Positions 1-8,975 of a DNA stretch of 64,000 nucleotides are shown here, in pieces. The notes under the pieces were generated by a model. It had not been told where the DNA came from. It was given only the letters and a program-made list of their open reading frames with translations, and did not search any database. The DNA is from Candidatus Competibacter denitrificans Run_A_D11 (GTDB taxonomy: Bacteria > Pseudomonadota > Gammaproteobacteria > Competibacterales > Competibacteraceae), in the NCBI RefSeq assembly GCF_001051235.1, contig NZ_CBTJ020000029.1, forward strand, positions 1-64,000, read 5' to 3'. Position 1 is the stretch's first letter; each line of letters begins with the position of its first letter. Position numbers and translations under genes: made by a program.

Positions 1-75
1 ACCCGCTATGAAAAACTCAAAGCCAACTTCCTGGCTTTCGTCACCGTCGCCCTCATCGTGATCATGCTCCGCTAG
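1..75 (+). CDS. IS5-family transposase, C-terminal fragment
   Basis: The first 24 codons of the window are open and end at a TAG at 73-75. The short peptide contains RYEKLKANFLAFV followed by a hydrophobic run and a final LR. This matches the C-terminus commonly seen in DDE transposases of the IS5 family, where an R-Y-E-K segment and a terminal LWLR-like end follow the catalytic Glu. The catalytic residues lie outside the window, so activity cannot be judged. The identification rests on a short tail and on the neighbouring IS-like end sequence, so it is likely but not certain. Confidence 0.6.
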   Translation, partial: TRYEKLKANFLAFVTVALIVIMLR

Positions 76-97
76 CAATTTTGTGAACACGGCCTAG
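1..97 (+). mobile_element. Right end of an IS5-family insertion sequence
   Basis: Immediately after the transposase stop comes TTTTGTGAACACGGC at 79-93. It resembles the outer end of IS5-family elements, many of which carry GTGAACA-type terminal repeats. CTAG at 94-97 could be the target-site duplication typical of several IS5 groups. The left end is outside the window, so neither the inverted repeat nor the duplication can be confirmed. The boundary lies inside the last codons of moeB. Confidence 0.45.
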
Positions 98-836
98 CAC
101 TCCCACAAACCGAACAAGCCGGATTGCGCTGCACCTTCAGCGTCCGCCATTCCATGCGGGCTGCATCCAGCAACAGTAACCGGCCCGCGAGCGTCTCACC
201 ACAGCCGACCAACATCTTAATCACTTCCAGCGCTTGGATACTGCCGATCACCCCCACCACCGGCGCCAGCACCCCTGTTTGCGCGCAGGTCTCTGTAGAG
301 GTGGCGCTATCCCGGTACAGGCAGCGATAGCAGGCCCCTTGCGCGTGCGGTTGCCAGACCAGCACTTGGCCTTCCATACGGATCGCCGCCCCCGATACCA
401 AGGGTACTCTAGCGCCGACACACGCCGCGTTGATAGCCAGTCGGGTAGGTAGATTATCACAGCTATCCACCACCACATCGGCAAGCGCAACCTGTTCCCG
501 CAAAGCCGTTTCGGTCAATGCCGCCGGCACGGTTTCTATCTCAATGGTCGGATTGAGCCTCAATAAACCATCGCGGGCGGATTCCACCTTGAGCCGACCG
601 ATATCTGCTGTTCGGTGGATGATTTGCCGTTGCAGGTTTGACAAATCAACTTTATCGAAATCGACTAGCGTCAATCGGCCAACACCCGCCGCCGCCAGAT
701 ACATCGCTGCCACTGATCCCAAACCGCCCAGGCCGATGATCAGGGCATGGGATTGGCGCAGCCGCTTCTGGCCCTCGATATCGAAGTCCGGCAACAGAAT
801 TTGCCGGCTGTAACGCAACAATTCGTCGTCAGTCAT
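72..836 (-). CDS. moeB: Molybdopterin-synthase adenylyltransferase MoeB / ThiF-family E1-like enzyme
   Basis: This is an E1-like enzyme that adenylates the C-terminal Gly of MoaD (or a ThiS-like carrier) so that sulfur can be attached, in molybdopterin biosynthesis in the cytoplasm. Visible features are the start MTDDELLRYSRQILL, the nucleotide-binding GLGGLG, the SNLQRQ segment, a conserved D of DSCDN, VSGAAIRMEGQ, and two CxxC zinc pairs (CYRC and CSVC). The ATG at 836 was chosen because it aligns with the usual MoeB start; the frame stays open to an ATG at 863. The last nine or so residues after CSVCG are unlike MoeB tails and are read from the adjacent IS end, which also supplies the stop. 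The protein core looks intact, so it is probably functional. A dual role with ThiS cannot be excluded. Confidence 0.88.
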   Translation of the reverse strand: MTDDELLRYSRQILLPDFDIEGQKRLRQSHALIIGLGGLGSVAAMYLAAAGVGRLTLVDFDKVDLSNLQRQIIHRTADIGRLKVESARDGLLRLNPTIEIETVPAALTETALREQVALADVVVDSCDNLPTRLAINAACVGARVPLVSGAAIRMEGQVLVWQPHAQGACYRCLYRDSATSTETCAQTGVLAPVVGVIGSIQALEVIKMLVGCGETLAGRLLLLDAARMEWRTLKVQRNPACSVCGSARPCSQNC

Positions 837-872
837 GGTGGCTTCAGTCGTGGTGGATGACACGCGGTTCTC

Positions 873-896
873 ATTCCCACGCTCCGGCGTGGGAAT
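873..896. repeat. REP-like perfect palindrome
   Basis: ATTCCCACGC and GCGTGGGAAT form perfect 10-base arms around a TCCG loop. Short GC-rich palindromes of this type occur as dispersed extragenic repeats in many proteobacteria. It lies just upstream of moeB, and a degenerate relative is found at 962-985. Only these two copies were noticed in the window. Confidence 0.7.
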
Positions 897-961
897 GCCG
901 TCGCGCCGCTCCAGCGGCCCGGATCAGGGGACAGACTTGCGACGCCGGAACGTCTGAACCT

Positions 962-985
962 GCTCCCAGGCCGGAGCGTGGGAGC
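962..985. repeat. REP-like palindrome, second copy with one mismatch
   Basis: GCTCCCAGGC and GCGTGGGAGC form 10-base arms with one mismatch around a CGGA loop. The core matches the reverse complement of the palindrome at 873-896 (CCGGAGCGTGGGA). Together the two copies flank about 65 bases that lie between the moeB start and its decayed duplicate. Confidence 0.6.
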
Positions 986-999
986 CAGGCCGGGTCCCA

Positions 1000-1044
1000 T
1001 AACAGGATTTGCCGGTTGTAACGGAGTAGCCCGTCGTTGGTCAT
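1000..1044 (-). pseudogene. Second, truncated copy of a moeB-like gene start
   Basis: On the minus strand from 1044 the reading is MTNDGLLRYNRQILL, closely matching the first 15 residues of the intact gene at 836 (MTDDELLRYSRQILL). At DNA level the two stretches are clearly similar up to the codon for the last Leu, after which the similarity stops and the REP-like repeats begin. It is a remnant of a duplicated or paralogous ThiF-family gene and cannot encode an enzyme. The same frame runs on without resemblance to MoeB. Confidence 0.65.
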
Positions 1045-1140
1045 GGCAGGGCCTCGCACTGGCATTAATAAGGAATAAGGGCAGATTGTAGCTGCTAACG
1101 CCTGAATCACCGTCGCCGCCAAGCTGATAAACTGCGCATT

Positions 1141-3060
1141 ATGCTGACTCTACGCCAACTCTCCCTGCAACGCGGCGGCAAGCCGCTATTCGAACACGTT
1201 TCGCTCACCGTCTATCCCGGCTGGAAAGTCGGGCTGATCGGCGCCAACGGCTCTGGCAAATCCAGCCTGTTCGCGCTGTTGCTTGATGAACTGCATCAAG
1301 ACGCCGGCGATCTGGACCTGCCACCGCGCTGGGTCATCGCCCACGTCGCCCAGGAAACCCCAGCATTACCGATTCCAGCGTTGGATTATGTGCTGGACGG
1401 CGATGCCGAGCTACGTCAGATTGAGCAGGATTTACAGGCAGCCGAAGCCGCGCATAACGGAACGCGACAGGCGGAATTACACGCTCGTTTCGAGGCCATC
1501 GACGGTTACAGCGCCCGCGCCCGCGCCGGCAAATTGATGAACGGTCTCGGTTTCGCTCCCGACCAACTGGAACGGCCGGTTGCGGAGTTCTCCGGCGGTT
1601 GGCGGGTGCGACTGAACCTAGCACGGGCGCTGATGTGTCGCTCCGATCTGCTGTTGCTGGACGAACCGACCAACCATCTCGATCTCGATGCCGTGTTGTG
1701 GCTGGAACAGTGGTTACGCGCCTATCCAGGTACGCTGTTGCTGATTTCCCACGACCGCGATGTGCTGGACAACGTGGCTGATCATATCGCCCACATCGAC
1801 CAATGCCGGATCACCCTCTACACCGGCAACTACGCCGCCTTCGAGGAACAGCGCGCCACACGCTTGGCCTTACAACAGGCGGCCTACGAGAAACAGCAGC
1901 GCGAAATCGCCCATCTGGAAAGCTTCATCACCCGCTTCCGCGCCAAAGCGACCAAGGCCCGCCAAGCCCAAAGCCGGATCAAGGCGTTGGAGCGGATGGA
2001 ACGGATCGCCGCTGCCCATGTGGATTCGCCGTTTAGTTTCAGCTTTGCCGACGCGGGACGGCTACCGAATCCGTTGCTGGCGGTTGAAAAGGTCGTCGCC
2101 GGTTACGGTGAGCGGCGCGTGCTGGAGCGGGTGAATCTGGTCATCGGCCCCGGCACCCGATTGGGGCTGCTGGGGCCAAACGGCGCGGGCAAATCGACCT
2201 TAATCAAGCTGCTGGCCGGCCTGCTGCCGCCGCTGGCGGGACGGATCGAAACCGGCCAGGGCTTAGCGATTGGCTATTTTGCCCAACACCAGCTAGAACA
2301 GTTGCGGCCCGATTGGAGCGCGCTGCGCCATTTGCAACAGTTGGACGAACGCGCCACCGACCAGCAGTTGCGGGATTTTATCGGCGGCTTCGGTTTCAAC
2401 GGCGACCGGGCGCTGGAGTCGGTTGCGCCCTTTTCCGGTGGCGAAAAGGCCCGGCTGGCATTGGCCTTGCTGGTGTGGCAGCGGCCGAATCTGCTGCTGC
2501 TGGACGAGCCAACCAACCACCTCGATCTGGATATGCGCCACGCACTGACCCTGGCTTTGCAGGATTATCAGGGGGCGCTGATCGTCGTCTCCCATGACCG
2601 CCATTTGCTGCGCACCGTCACCGACGAGTTTCTATTGGTGGCAGAAGGCCAAGCGCAACCGTTCGACGGCGATTTGGATGATTACCGCGATTGGTTGAAC
2701 GAACGTCAACGGGCGGCCAACCGGGAAACTGCACCGCGTTCCGCTGGCGACGGCAACAGCACCCTTGACCGCCGTGAACAAAAACGCCTGGAAGCGGAAC
2801 GTCGCCAGCAATGGGCGATCAAGCGCAAGCCGTTGGAGCAGCAGATTAAAAAACTGGAGCAGCGGATGGAGAAATTACACGCCGAACAAACCCGGCTGCA
2901 TGATGAATTGCTGGAACCGACCCTGTACGAGGATGCGCAAAAAAATCGCTTGAAGGAACTACTGCTGCGCAAGGCGCAAGTGGATAAGGAGTTGGAAGCC
3001 GTCGAAAGCGATTGGCTGGAAGCGCAGGAGGCGTTGGAGACGCTGGCGCAAGAACAATGA
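1141..3060 (+). CDS. yheS: ABC-F family ATPase YheS
   Basis: This is a duplicated ATP-binding cassette protein of the ABC-F class, which act on ribosomes rather than in membranes. It contains Walker A GANGSGKS (about residues 34-41), signature FSGGWRVRL, Walker B LLLLDEPTNHLD, then a linker, a second Walker A GPNGAGKS, signature FSGGEKARL and a second LLLLDEPTNHLD. A charged coiled-coil tail runs from about residue 545 to the end. The 639-residue length and the NQETPALP-like segment (here AQETPALP) match Escherichia coli YheS closely, better than Uup or EttA. No membrane segments are visible. The downstream amidase gene overlaps its stop by ATGA, suggesting co-transcription. Confidence 0.9.
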   Translation: MLTLRQLSLQRGGKPLFEHVSLTVYPGWKVGLIGANGSGKSSLFALLLDELHQDAGDLDLPPRWVIAHVAQETPALPIPALDYVLDGDAELRQIEQDLQAAEAAHNGTRQAELHARFEAIDGYSARARAGKLMNGLGFAPDQLERPVAEFSGGWRVRLNLARALMCRSDLLLLDEPTNHLDLDAVLWLEQWLRAYPGTLLLISHDRDVLDNVADHIAHIDQCRITLYTGNYAAFEEQRATRLALQQAAYEKQQREIAHLESFITRFRAKATKARQAQSRIKALERMERIAAAHVDSPFSFSFADAGRLPNPLLAVEKVVAGYGERRVLERVNLVIGPGTRLGLLGPNGAGKSTLIKLLAGLLPPLAGRIETGQGLAIGYFAQHQLEQLRPDWSALRHLQQLDERATDQQLRDFIGGFGFNGDRALESVAPFSGGEKARLALALLVWQRPNLLLLDEPTNHLDLDMRHALTLALQDYQGALIVVSHDRHLLRTVTDEFLLVAEGQAQPFDGDLDDYRDWLNERQRAANRETAPRSAGDGNSTLDRREQKRLEAERRQQWAIKRKPLEQQIKKLEQRMEKLHAEQTRLHDELLEPTLYEDAQKNRLKELLLRKAQVDKELEAVESDWLEAQEALETLAQEQ

Positions 3061-3767
3061 CCTTCAACTTTCTGTCAAATCGCCGTATCTTATTGAATTT
3101 ACTCGCAGTTTTAGCGGCTATCGGCGGCTTGTGGGCGCTGTACTTCTTTTTTTTCCGACCGCCGCCCACGCTGCTTGGCCCACCGGTCGTCATCACCCGT
3201 GCAGAATGGGGTGCAGCGGCGCCTGATCTACGATTGCAAAACCCAAAAGACCGCGAAGTGTTTAATACGGTGGTCATCCATCATTCCGCCATGCCAATCG
3301 ATGAAAGACCGCGCGAAATCCAGCAGGTGCACATGCAGGGACGAAACTTTCAGGATATCGGCTATCACTTCCTGATCGGCCGGGAGGGGCGCGTCTATGA
3401 AGGCCGGAGCCTCGCTGTGCATGGCGCTCACGTCAAAGAGCATAACGCCGGCACCTTGGGAATCGCCCTGCTGGGCAACTACGAAGAACTCGAACCGACC
3501 GCCGAACAAATTCAGCGATTGCGCTGGCTGATCAGCACACTGATGGCCAATCATCCACTCACCCACTTGGCGGGACACAGGGATTTTTTGCCGGGAAAAA
3601 CCGTTTGTCCCGGCAAAAACCTGGCGGCGTTGCTGCCAAAACTCGCCGCTGAACTGGGCTTACGCTTCGGCACAGACGGTTACGTCGGCCCGGAACCCAC
3701 ACCCGGCATACTGCCGCCGCCTGTCAGTTCGGCGGCCGATCCCGAACCGGTAACGCCCTCCCATTAA
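3057..3767 (+). CDS. Membrane-anchored N-acetylmuramoyl-L-alanine amidase (Amidase_2/PGRP type)
   Basis: This is probably a peptidoglycan amidase cleaving between MurNAc and L-Ala. The N-terminus has one strongly hydrophobic segment (about residues 9-31, ending in FFFF) that should anchor the protein in the inner membrane or act as an uncleaved signal. The catalytic domain follows from about residue 42. Likely zinc ligands are the His of VIHHS, the His of AGHRDF and the Cys of TVCPG; the DIGYHFLIGREGRVYEGR stretch is typical of PGRP-like amidases. The ATG at 3057 overlaps the yheS stop as ATGA; an in-frame ATG at 3012 lies inside yheS and is less likely. The C-terminal 35 residues are proline-rich and probably disordered. 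Confidence 0.8.
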   Translation: MTFNFLSNRRILLNLLAVLAAIGGLWALYFFFFRPPPTLLGPPVVITRAEWGAAAPDLRLQNPKDREVFNTVVIHHSAMPIDERPREIQQVHMQGRNFQDIGYHFLIGREGRVYEGRSLAVHGAHVKEHNAGTLGIALLGNYEELEPTAEQIQRLRWLISTLMANHPLTHLAGHRDFLPGKTVCPGKNLAALLPKLAAELGLRFGTDGYVGPEPTPGILPPPVSSAADPEPVTPSH

Positions 3768-3789
3768 GCGGCCAACAAACACGTCCGAC

Positions 3790-6700
3790 TCATTTCTGCT
3801 CAGCAATGTCCGTCGCGCCTAGCCAGCGCTCGACGGTACTCACCAGATCCCGCGCTTCGACCGGCTTGGCGATATAATCATCCATGCCCGCTTCCAGACA
3901 GCGTTCCCGATCCCCTTTCATCGCGTGGGCAGTCATGGCAATGATTGGAACCTGCGGCCATAACACCCTGGAATCGTGCTCGCGTATCCGCCGGGTTGCG
4001 GTATAGCCATCGAGTTCAGGCATCTGACAATCCATCAACACCAAATCGTAACGGGTGTTTTGCAGCGCCGAGATGGCTTCTATCCCGTTGGCGGCGACAT
4101 CTACCCGGAAACCGGCATGAGTCAAAATGGCCAATGCGACCTCTTGGTTGACGGCGTTATCCTCAGCCAGCAGGATACGGGCTTGCTGCGCCGCAGACCG
4201 GTCGAACCGGCGTTGACTGATCACCCGCGCCGAAACCGGTTCCTCCAGCTTGCCGCCCGGTCTGGCCAGTTGCTCCAGGTAAGCCCGTAATTGCGCCTGG
4301 CGGATCGGCTTGATAATGCAGGCCGAAAAACCGATCCGCGCCATTTTTGCCGCATCGCCAGTGCAATGCCCTATCCTGGTCATCAAGATCACCCGTGTTT
4401 GGCCGTTGTCCGTCCGGCTCTTGATCCGACGACATAACTCAACACCATCAATCTCCGGCGCTTTCAGGGCGATTAACACGATAGCGAACGGATCTCTAGC
4501 GGCGGTAGCTTCCTGCAATTTCGCCAAAGCCTCTTCCATATCAGTCGCCTCGGCGTAGCGGCAATGCCAATAAGCCAGCAACGTGCTGATCAATAAGCGA
4601 TTGGTCGCATGATCATCCACTACTAACACGTTCAAGCCCGCAAGTTCGATTTGCTTAGTTGGTCGAGCTATCAGCGGATCTGCCACCGACCTGAATACAG
4701 CGGTGAACCAAAACGTCGAGCCTTCTCCCTCGACACTCTCTATCCCGATCTGCCCACCCATCAACTCGCAAAGCCGCTTGGCAATCGCCAACCCAAGGCC
4801 CGTCCCGCCGTATTTACGTGCAGCGGAGCCGTCTACCTGGACGAAGGGCGAAAATAACGCCGACCATCGCTCATGAGGAATCCCTTGGCCGGTGTCTCTC
4901 ACCGAAAATTGGAGAGTGAAACGGTCGTTATCGACCGCCACCTGGTGGACCCGCACGGCAATTTCGCCTTTGCGAGTAAATTTGACCGCGTTCCCGATCA
5001 AGTTCACCAGGATTTGCCGCAAGCGTCCTGGGTCGCCACGCAGTAAATCCGGTAGGGCCGGATCAACCAGGCAGGTCAGTTCCAAGCCTTTTTCTTGTGC
5101 TCTGACCGCGAGTATTTCGGCCGTGTCTTCCAAGACAGCACGCAAGCCAAAATCCACCTCGTCCAGCGTGAGCTTGCCGGCTTCGATCTTGGAGAAATCA
5201 AGGATTTCGTTGATGATTCCCAACAAGGCATTGGCGCTAGAGCGAACCACTTTGGCGTAGTGGCGCTGCTCCGAATTCAACGCAGAATCCAACAGCAAAT
5301 CGCTCATGCCGATGACCCCATTCATGGGCGTGCGGATTTCGTGACTCATGTTGGCGAGAAATTCGCTCTTAGCCCGATTGGCTGCTTCGGCGTCTGCCCT
5401 AGCCTGGCGCAGGGCGGCTTCGAGATGCTTTTGCTCGGTAATATCGGTAATAAAACCATGCCAGAGGATGCCGCCGTCGGGTTCGCTCTGAGGTATGGAG
5501 TTACCTTGGCGCCATGCCACCTCTCCGCCGTTGAGGACCACCCGAAACTCGCATTTCCATGGTTGTAAAGTGCGCGCCGATTCAGTAATAGTGCTCTGCA
5601 TACGCTCCACATCATCGGGATGAATGATGGCAAATACTGGGCCGGCATCGTCACGGAGCGCCGCTGGTTCCAAGCGGAAAATCCAGCGGGTTGCCTCGCT
5701 TGCATACGGTACACAGGTACGGCCGTCGGCAAAGCGCTTGAATTGATAAACTACACCAGGAACTTGTGAGGCGATTTTACTCAAGCGTTGTTCGCGCTCC
5801 CGTAACGCGCTGAGCGCCTCACGATTACGGCGTTGCGCCATAAACAAAACTAACAGCAATGCCGAAAGCAGTGAAAACACCACCATCGACATCAAGCGGT
5901 TGCGCGCCACCAACGCCAACCAGCGCTGTGCGCTAATATCGACACCCAGCACGGCAATCGTCTGTCCAGCCGCATCGGTCAGCGGCATCAACCCACTAAA
6001 CCAAGTCCCCCAGCGGTCAGTTTCCGGCCCGACAATCGTGCCTTTTCCGGTTGTGAACACAGCGGACACCGAAGGTGGCACCTCATCGAAGATCTGGCCG
6101 GGCGGCGATTCGTCCGGCGTGTTGGGCGGTTCCGAATCGACCAGAAAAATAACGTGCTCATCAGCCTGACGCAAAAGGTAATAAAAGCGAACGCCTGCCG
6201 TCGCTGCTCGTAACCGCATCAACTGCAATTTAAGTCTTTGATAAGTTTGAGTCTCCAGATCGGAATCCGCACCCGCCAAACCTTGGATCGCTGCCACATC
6301 GACGACAGCAGTACCAATCTTAGCCAGATTGAAGACCTGATCGCTTTGCTCACGCTCGGTGGTGGAACCCACCCGGTCGGTAATGAACCAACCCATGACC
6401 AAAATGGCCGCCAGCAATGACAACAGCAGATTTTCCAGTGGCGGCTCCACCCACAGGTCGGTGACTGGTCGTCGATGAGTTGCAGTAAAGCGCAAGAATG
6501 CCAAGGCGATCACACCCGCTAGCATTCCTCGCCAAACTTGGATGGGTGTGGCGGTCGCTGCGAGAAACGCTTCTTGATTGAGCAATACGGCGGGCAAAAA
6601 CTCCGTCTGGGGTACGATAGCGCCGGCGGCGACGGCATAAAACGCCATAGCAATAGCAGCGACCGCCAACTCGGTGCGGCCGACGCTTGCACGCTCTCGA

Positions 6701-7137
6701 TAGCGCCACAAAATCCAGGCCGTCCACAGGCCGCCGGTCAACCCTAATGCATAACGAATTGTGGCACTCAGGCCGGGCGACCCGGCCAGCCCTCCCAGTG
6801 CTGCCAAACCGAGTAAGGTCGGTATCAGCCAACGGCCGGGCCGCTGTCCTCCCAAACTGACGGTGCCCCGTCGGGCGAATTCCAGTAGGCAGAAAAAGGA
6901 GCTGGCCAGCAGCATCGGCCGGATAGCCAGCCATTGAGGGTCATCATCGAGTGCCAGGCTTAGCAGGTCCAACCACTCATTGGCACCATGCAAAAGCGCG
7001 AAACCCGCCAACAACGGCCAAGGCATAGCATCGCCAGTACGACGCCCCATCCCGTGGAGCATCGTCGCCAACAGAAAAAAGCACAGCCCATAAACAAAAA
7101 AAACGTAATCCATCTGCCGGGTGAAAAAATCGGCCAT
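3790..7137 (-). CDS. Hybrid sensor histidine kinase with two receiver domains (first lacks phospho-Asp)
   Basis: This is a large inner-membrane sensor kinase. The N-terminal ~250 residues hold about eight hydrophobic segments, followed by an extracytoplasmic sensory region (about 253-410, Cache-like), another membrane helix (about 415-435), a PAS/PAC domain (about 450-565), a HisKA domain with SHEIRTPMNG (phospho-His near residue 599) and a HATPase_c domain with N, G1 (DTGQGIP) and G2 (GGTGLGLAI) boxes. Two receiver domains follow. The first (about 835-955) has VVDD but reads LIALKAP where the phospho-acceptor Asp belongs (Ala near 890). The second (about 985-1110) is complete, with AEDN, LMDCQMPELDG and IAKP. 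No Hpt domain is present, so phosphotransfer would need a separate protein. No response regulator gene adjoins it. Target and ligand are unknown. Confidence 0.88.
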   Translation of the reverse strand: MADFFTRQMDYVFFVYGLCFFLLATMLHGMGRRTGDAMPWPLLAGFALLHGANEWLDLLSLALDDDPQWLAIRPMLLASSFFCLLEFARRGTVSLGGQRPGRWLIPTLLGLAALGGLAGSPGLSATIRYALGLTGGLWTAWILWRYRERASVGRTELAVAAIAMAFYAVAAGAIVPQTEFLPAVLLNQEAFLAATATPIQVWRGMLAGVIALAFLRFTATHRRPVTDLWVEPPLENLLLSLLAAILVMGWFITDRVGSTTEREQSDQVFNLAKIGTAVVDVAAIQGLAGADSDLETQTYQRLKLQLMRLRAATAGVRFYYLLRQADEHVIFLVDSEPPNTPDESPPGQIFDEVPPSVSAVFTTGKGTIVGPETDRWGTWFSGLMPLTDAAGQTIAVLGVDISAQRWLALVARNRLMSMVVFSLLSALLLVLFMAQRRNREALSALREREQRLSKIASQVPGVVYQFKRFADGRTCVPYASEATRWIFRLEPAALRDDAGPVFAIIHPDDVERMQSTITESARTLQPWKCEFRVVLNGGEVAWRQGNSIPQSEPDGGILWHGFITDITEQKHLEAALRQARADAEAANRAKSEFLANMSHEIRTPMNGVIGMSDLLLDSALNSEQRHYAKVVRSSANALLGIINEILDFSKIEAGKLTLDEVDFGLRAVLEDTAEILAVRAQEKGLELTCLVDPALPDLLRGDPGRLRQILVNLIGNAVKFTRKGEIAVRVHQVAVDNDRFTLQFSVRDTGQGIPHERWSALFSPFVQVDGSAARKYGGTGLGLAIAKRLCELMGGQIGIESVEGEGSTFWFTAVFRSVADPLIARPTKQIELAGLNVLVVDDHATNRLLISTLLAYWHCRYAEATDMEEALAKLQEATAARDPFAIVLIALKAPEIDGVELCRRIKSRTDNGQTRVILMTRIGHCTGDAAKMARIGFSACIIKPIRQAQLRAYLEQLARPGGKLEEPVSARVISQRRFDRSAAQQARILLAEDNAVNQEVALAILTHAGFRVDVAANGIEAISALQNTRYDLVLMDCQMPELDGYTATRRIREHDSRVLWPQVPIIAMTAHAMKGDRERCLEAGMDDYIAKPVEARDLVSTVERWLGATDIAEQK

Positions 7138-7634
7138 ATCGTGGTCACGACCGCCTTGAAACCGCCTCTATCCTCACACGAGTATCTCGTAGAAGGCAGC
7201 GTATGCAAACGGTGTCGCCGACAACAACGGCTACCATCCGCACAGCCCGGATAAAGGCATTAAAAGGCTATTAAGGTTTTTAAAACATAGAGTTGGAGAT
7301 AGATCTTTTTAGATGGCCCACCCGCCCAACAGCGCTTGGCGCCGTTGCGCCAACGTAATGAAGACACGCGATTTCTATGCCGATGATACGCTAATGTACC
7401 ATTTGGCGGAATGGCCAGGCTAACACCCTCACGCTATATAACAAAGCACCAAGGGATAAATCAGCCGCAGTCTCACCAAAATCGATACGATTTCATTTCA
7501 GCCCACGGTGCGTGATTGACCAGAATCAGGCACGAGCCGCTAGCGGGTGCGGCCACATCAGTCGATGGCTGGGCATCGGTTGAGTCGGTTTTCTGCAATA
7601 ATCGCCAGCCATTTGAGTTTTCAAGAGATGAAAC
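7138..7634. other. Intergenic region between the divergent kinase and argA genes
   Basis: No supported gene lies here. The stretch 7255-7312 is AT-rich and could hold promoters for either divergent gene, but no convincing -35/-10 pair was found. TTGGCG at 7336-7341 and CGCCAA at 7348-7353 form a perfect 6-base inverted repeat around a 6-base loop. A 36-codon frame (7313-7423) has no good ribosome binding site and is not called. Confidence 0.5.
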
Positions 7635-8939
7635 ATGGAACATTTCGTCCATTGGTTCCGGCAAGCCGGGCCTTATATCAACGCCCATCGTGGCAAAACA
7701 TTTGTGGTGCAATTCGGTGGCGCAGCTATCGAATCTGATCAGTTCGCCAGCCTGATCCACGATCTGGCCCTGTTACATGCCCTCGGCATTCGCCTGGTGC
7801 TAGTACACGGCGCGCGACCGCAAATCGAACAGCGCTTGCGAGAAGCTGGCCGTGAGCTACGCTACGTGAATGGGTTGCGACTGACCGATGCCAACGATCT
7901 ACGGTGTGTCAAACAGGCGATTGGGCGGGCGCGCATCTGCATTGAATCCGCGCTGTCGATGGGGGTGGCCAACTCTCCCATGCAGGGCGCTCGCTTGCGC
8001 GTGGTGTCTGGCAACCTGATTACCGCCCGGCCGCTGGGTGTGCGCGAGGGGATCGACTACGGTTTCACCGGCGAGGTACGGCGGATCGACCGGCGGGCCA
8101 TCCGCCTATGGCTGGATGAAGGTGCTATCGTCCTGCTATCACCGCTGGGCTATTCGCCGACCGGGGAAACCTTCAATCTGAATGCCGAAGAGGTCGCAAC
8201 CGCAACCGCTATCGCGCTACGCGCTAACAAACTGCTGGTGTTGAGCGAAAGCTCGGCAGTGTGTACACCAGATGGCCAAGCCGTTCATCAACTCAGTCTC
8301 AGTGACGCCGAACGGTTACTGGCCACCCATCCCGGCTTGGCCGAGCCAACGATTCGTCACCTTCAGCAAGCGTTGCGGGCGTGCCAGGCTGGGGTGCGCC
8401 GCATTCATCTACTGGAGCGTTCTGTGGATGGCGCGCTGCTGCTGGAGTTATTCACCCGCGACGGTACCGGTACGCTGATCACCGCCGATATTTACGAAGG
8501 CTTGCGCCCAGCTACCATTGAGGATGTCGGTGGCCTCCTGGCGCTAATCCAGCCCCTGGAGGACGACGGCACCTTAGTCCGCCGCTCGCGCGAGCGATTG
8601 GAGATGGAGATCGAGCGATTTGTATTGCTGGAACGTGACGGCGCGATCATCGGCTGTATGGCTTTATATCCCTTTCCCGATGAGCAGGTGGGTGAACTGG
8701 CGTGCGTGGCCATCCACCCCAATTACCGCGATAGCGGCCGCGCCAAGACGCTGTTGCGCTATGTCGAACGCCAGGCGCGCGAACAAGGGTTGCGGCGCTT
8801 GTTTGTGCTCACTACCCGCACCGCGCACTGGTTTCAAGAACGCGGCTTTGAACCCGCCGAGGTCGCCCATCTGCCAGTGATGAAGCAGGCGCTTTATAAC
8901 TGGCAACGCCGCTCGAAAGTATTCATCAAAACACTGTAA
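7635..8939 (+). CDS. argA: Amino-acid N-acetyltransferase (N-acetylglutamate synthase)
   Basis: This enzyme catalyses the first step of arginine biosynthesis, acetyl-CoA plus glutamate to N-acetylglutamate. The N-terminal ~290 residues form an amino-acid-kinase-like domain (start GPYINAHRGKTFVVQFGG, then VLVHGARPQI), which in this family binds arginine for feedback control. The C-terminal ~145 residues form a GNAT acetyltransferase domain with CVAIHPNYRDSGRAKTLL, where the acetyl-CoA loop of the family usually reads R-x-x-G-x-G/A. The 434-residue length is that of classical ArgA. cpdA follows after 36 bases, so the two may be co-transcribed. No ARG box was recognised upstream. Confidence 0.92.
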   Translation: MEHFVHWFRQAGPYINAHRGKTFVVQFGGAAIESDQFASLIHDLALLHALGIRLVLVHGARPQIEQRLREAGRELRYVNGLRLTDANDLRCVKQAIGRARICIESALSMGVANSPMQGARLRVVSGNLITARPLGVREGIDYGFTGEVRRIDRRAIRLWLDEGAIVLLSPLGYSPTGETFNLNAEEVATATAIALRANKLLVLSESSAVCTPDGQAVHQLSLSDAERLLATHPGLAEPTIRHLQQALRACQAGVRRIHLLERSVDGALLLELFTRDGTGTLITADIYEGLRPATIEDVGGLLALIQPLEDDGTLVRRSRERLEMEIERFVLLERDGAIIGCMALYPFPDEQVGELACVAIHPNYRDSGRAKTLLRYVERQAREQGLRRLFVLTTRTAHWFQERGFEPAEVAHLPVMKQALYNWQRRSKVFIKTL

Positions 8940-8975
8940 GCTACCGACGCATCAACTTTTTGAGGACTTCATCCC

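Noticed and set aside
7313..7423. 36-codon reading frame in the kinase-argA gap
   Set aside because: No good ribosome binding site, no recognisable family and no coding signal beyond chance length.
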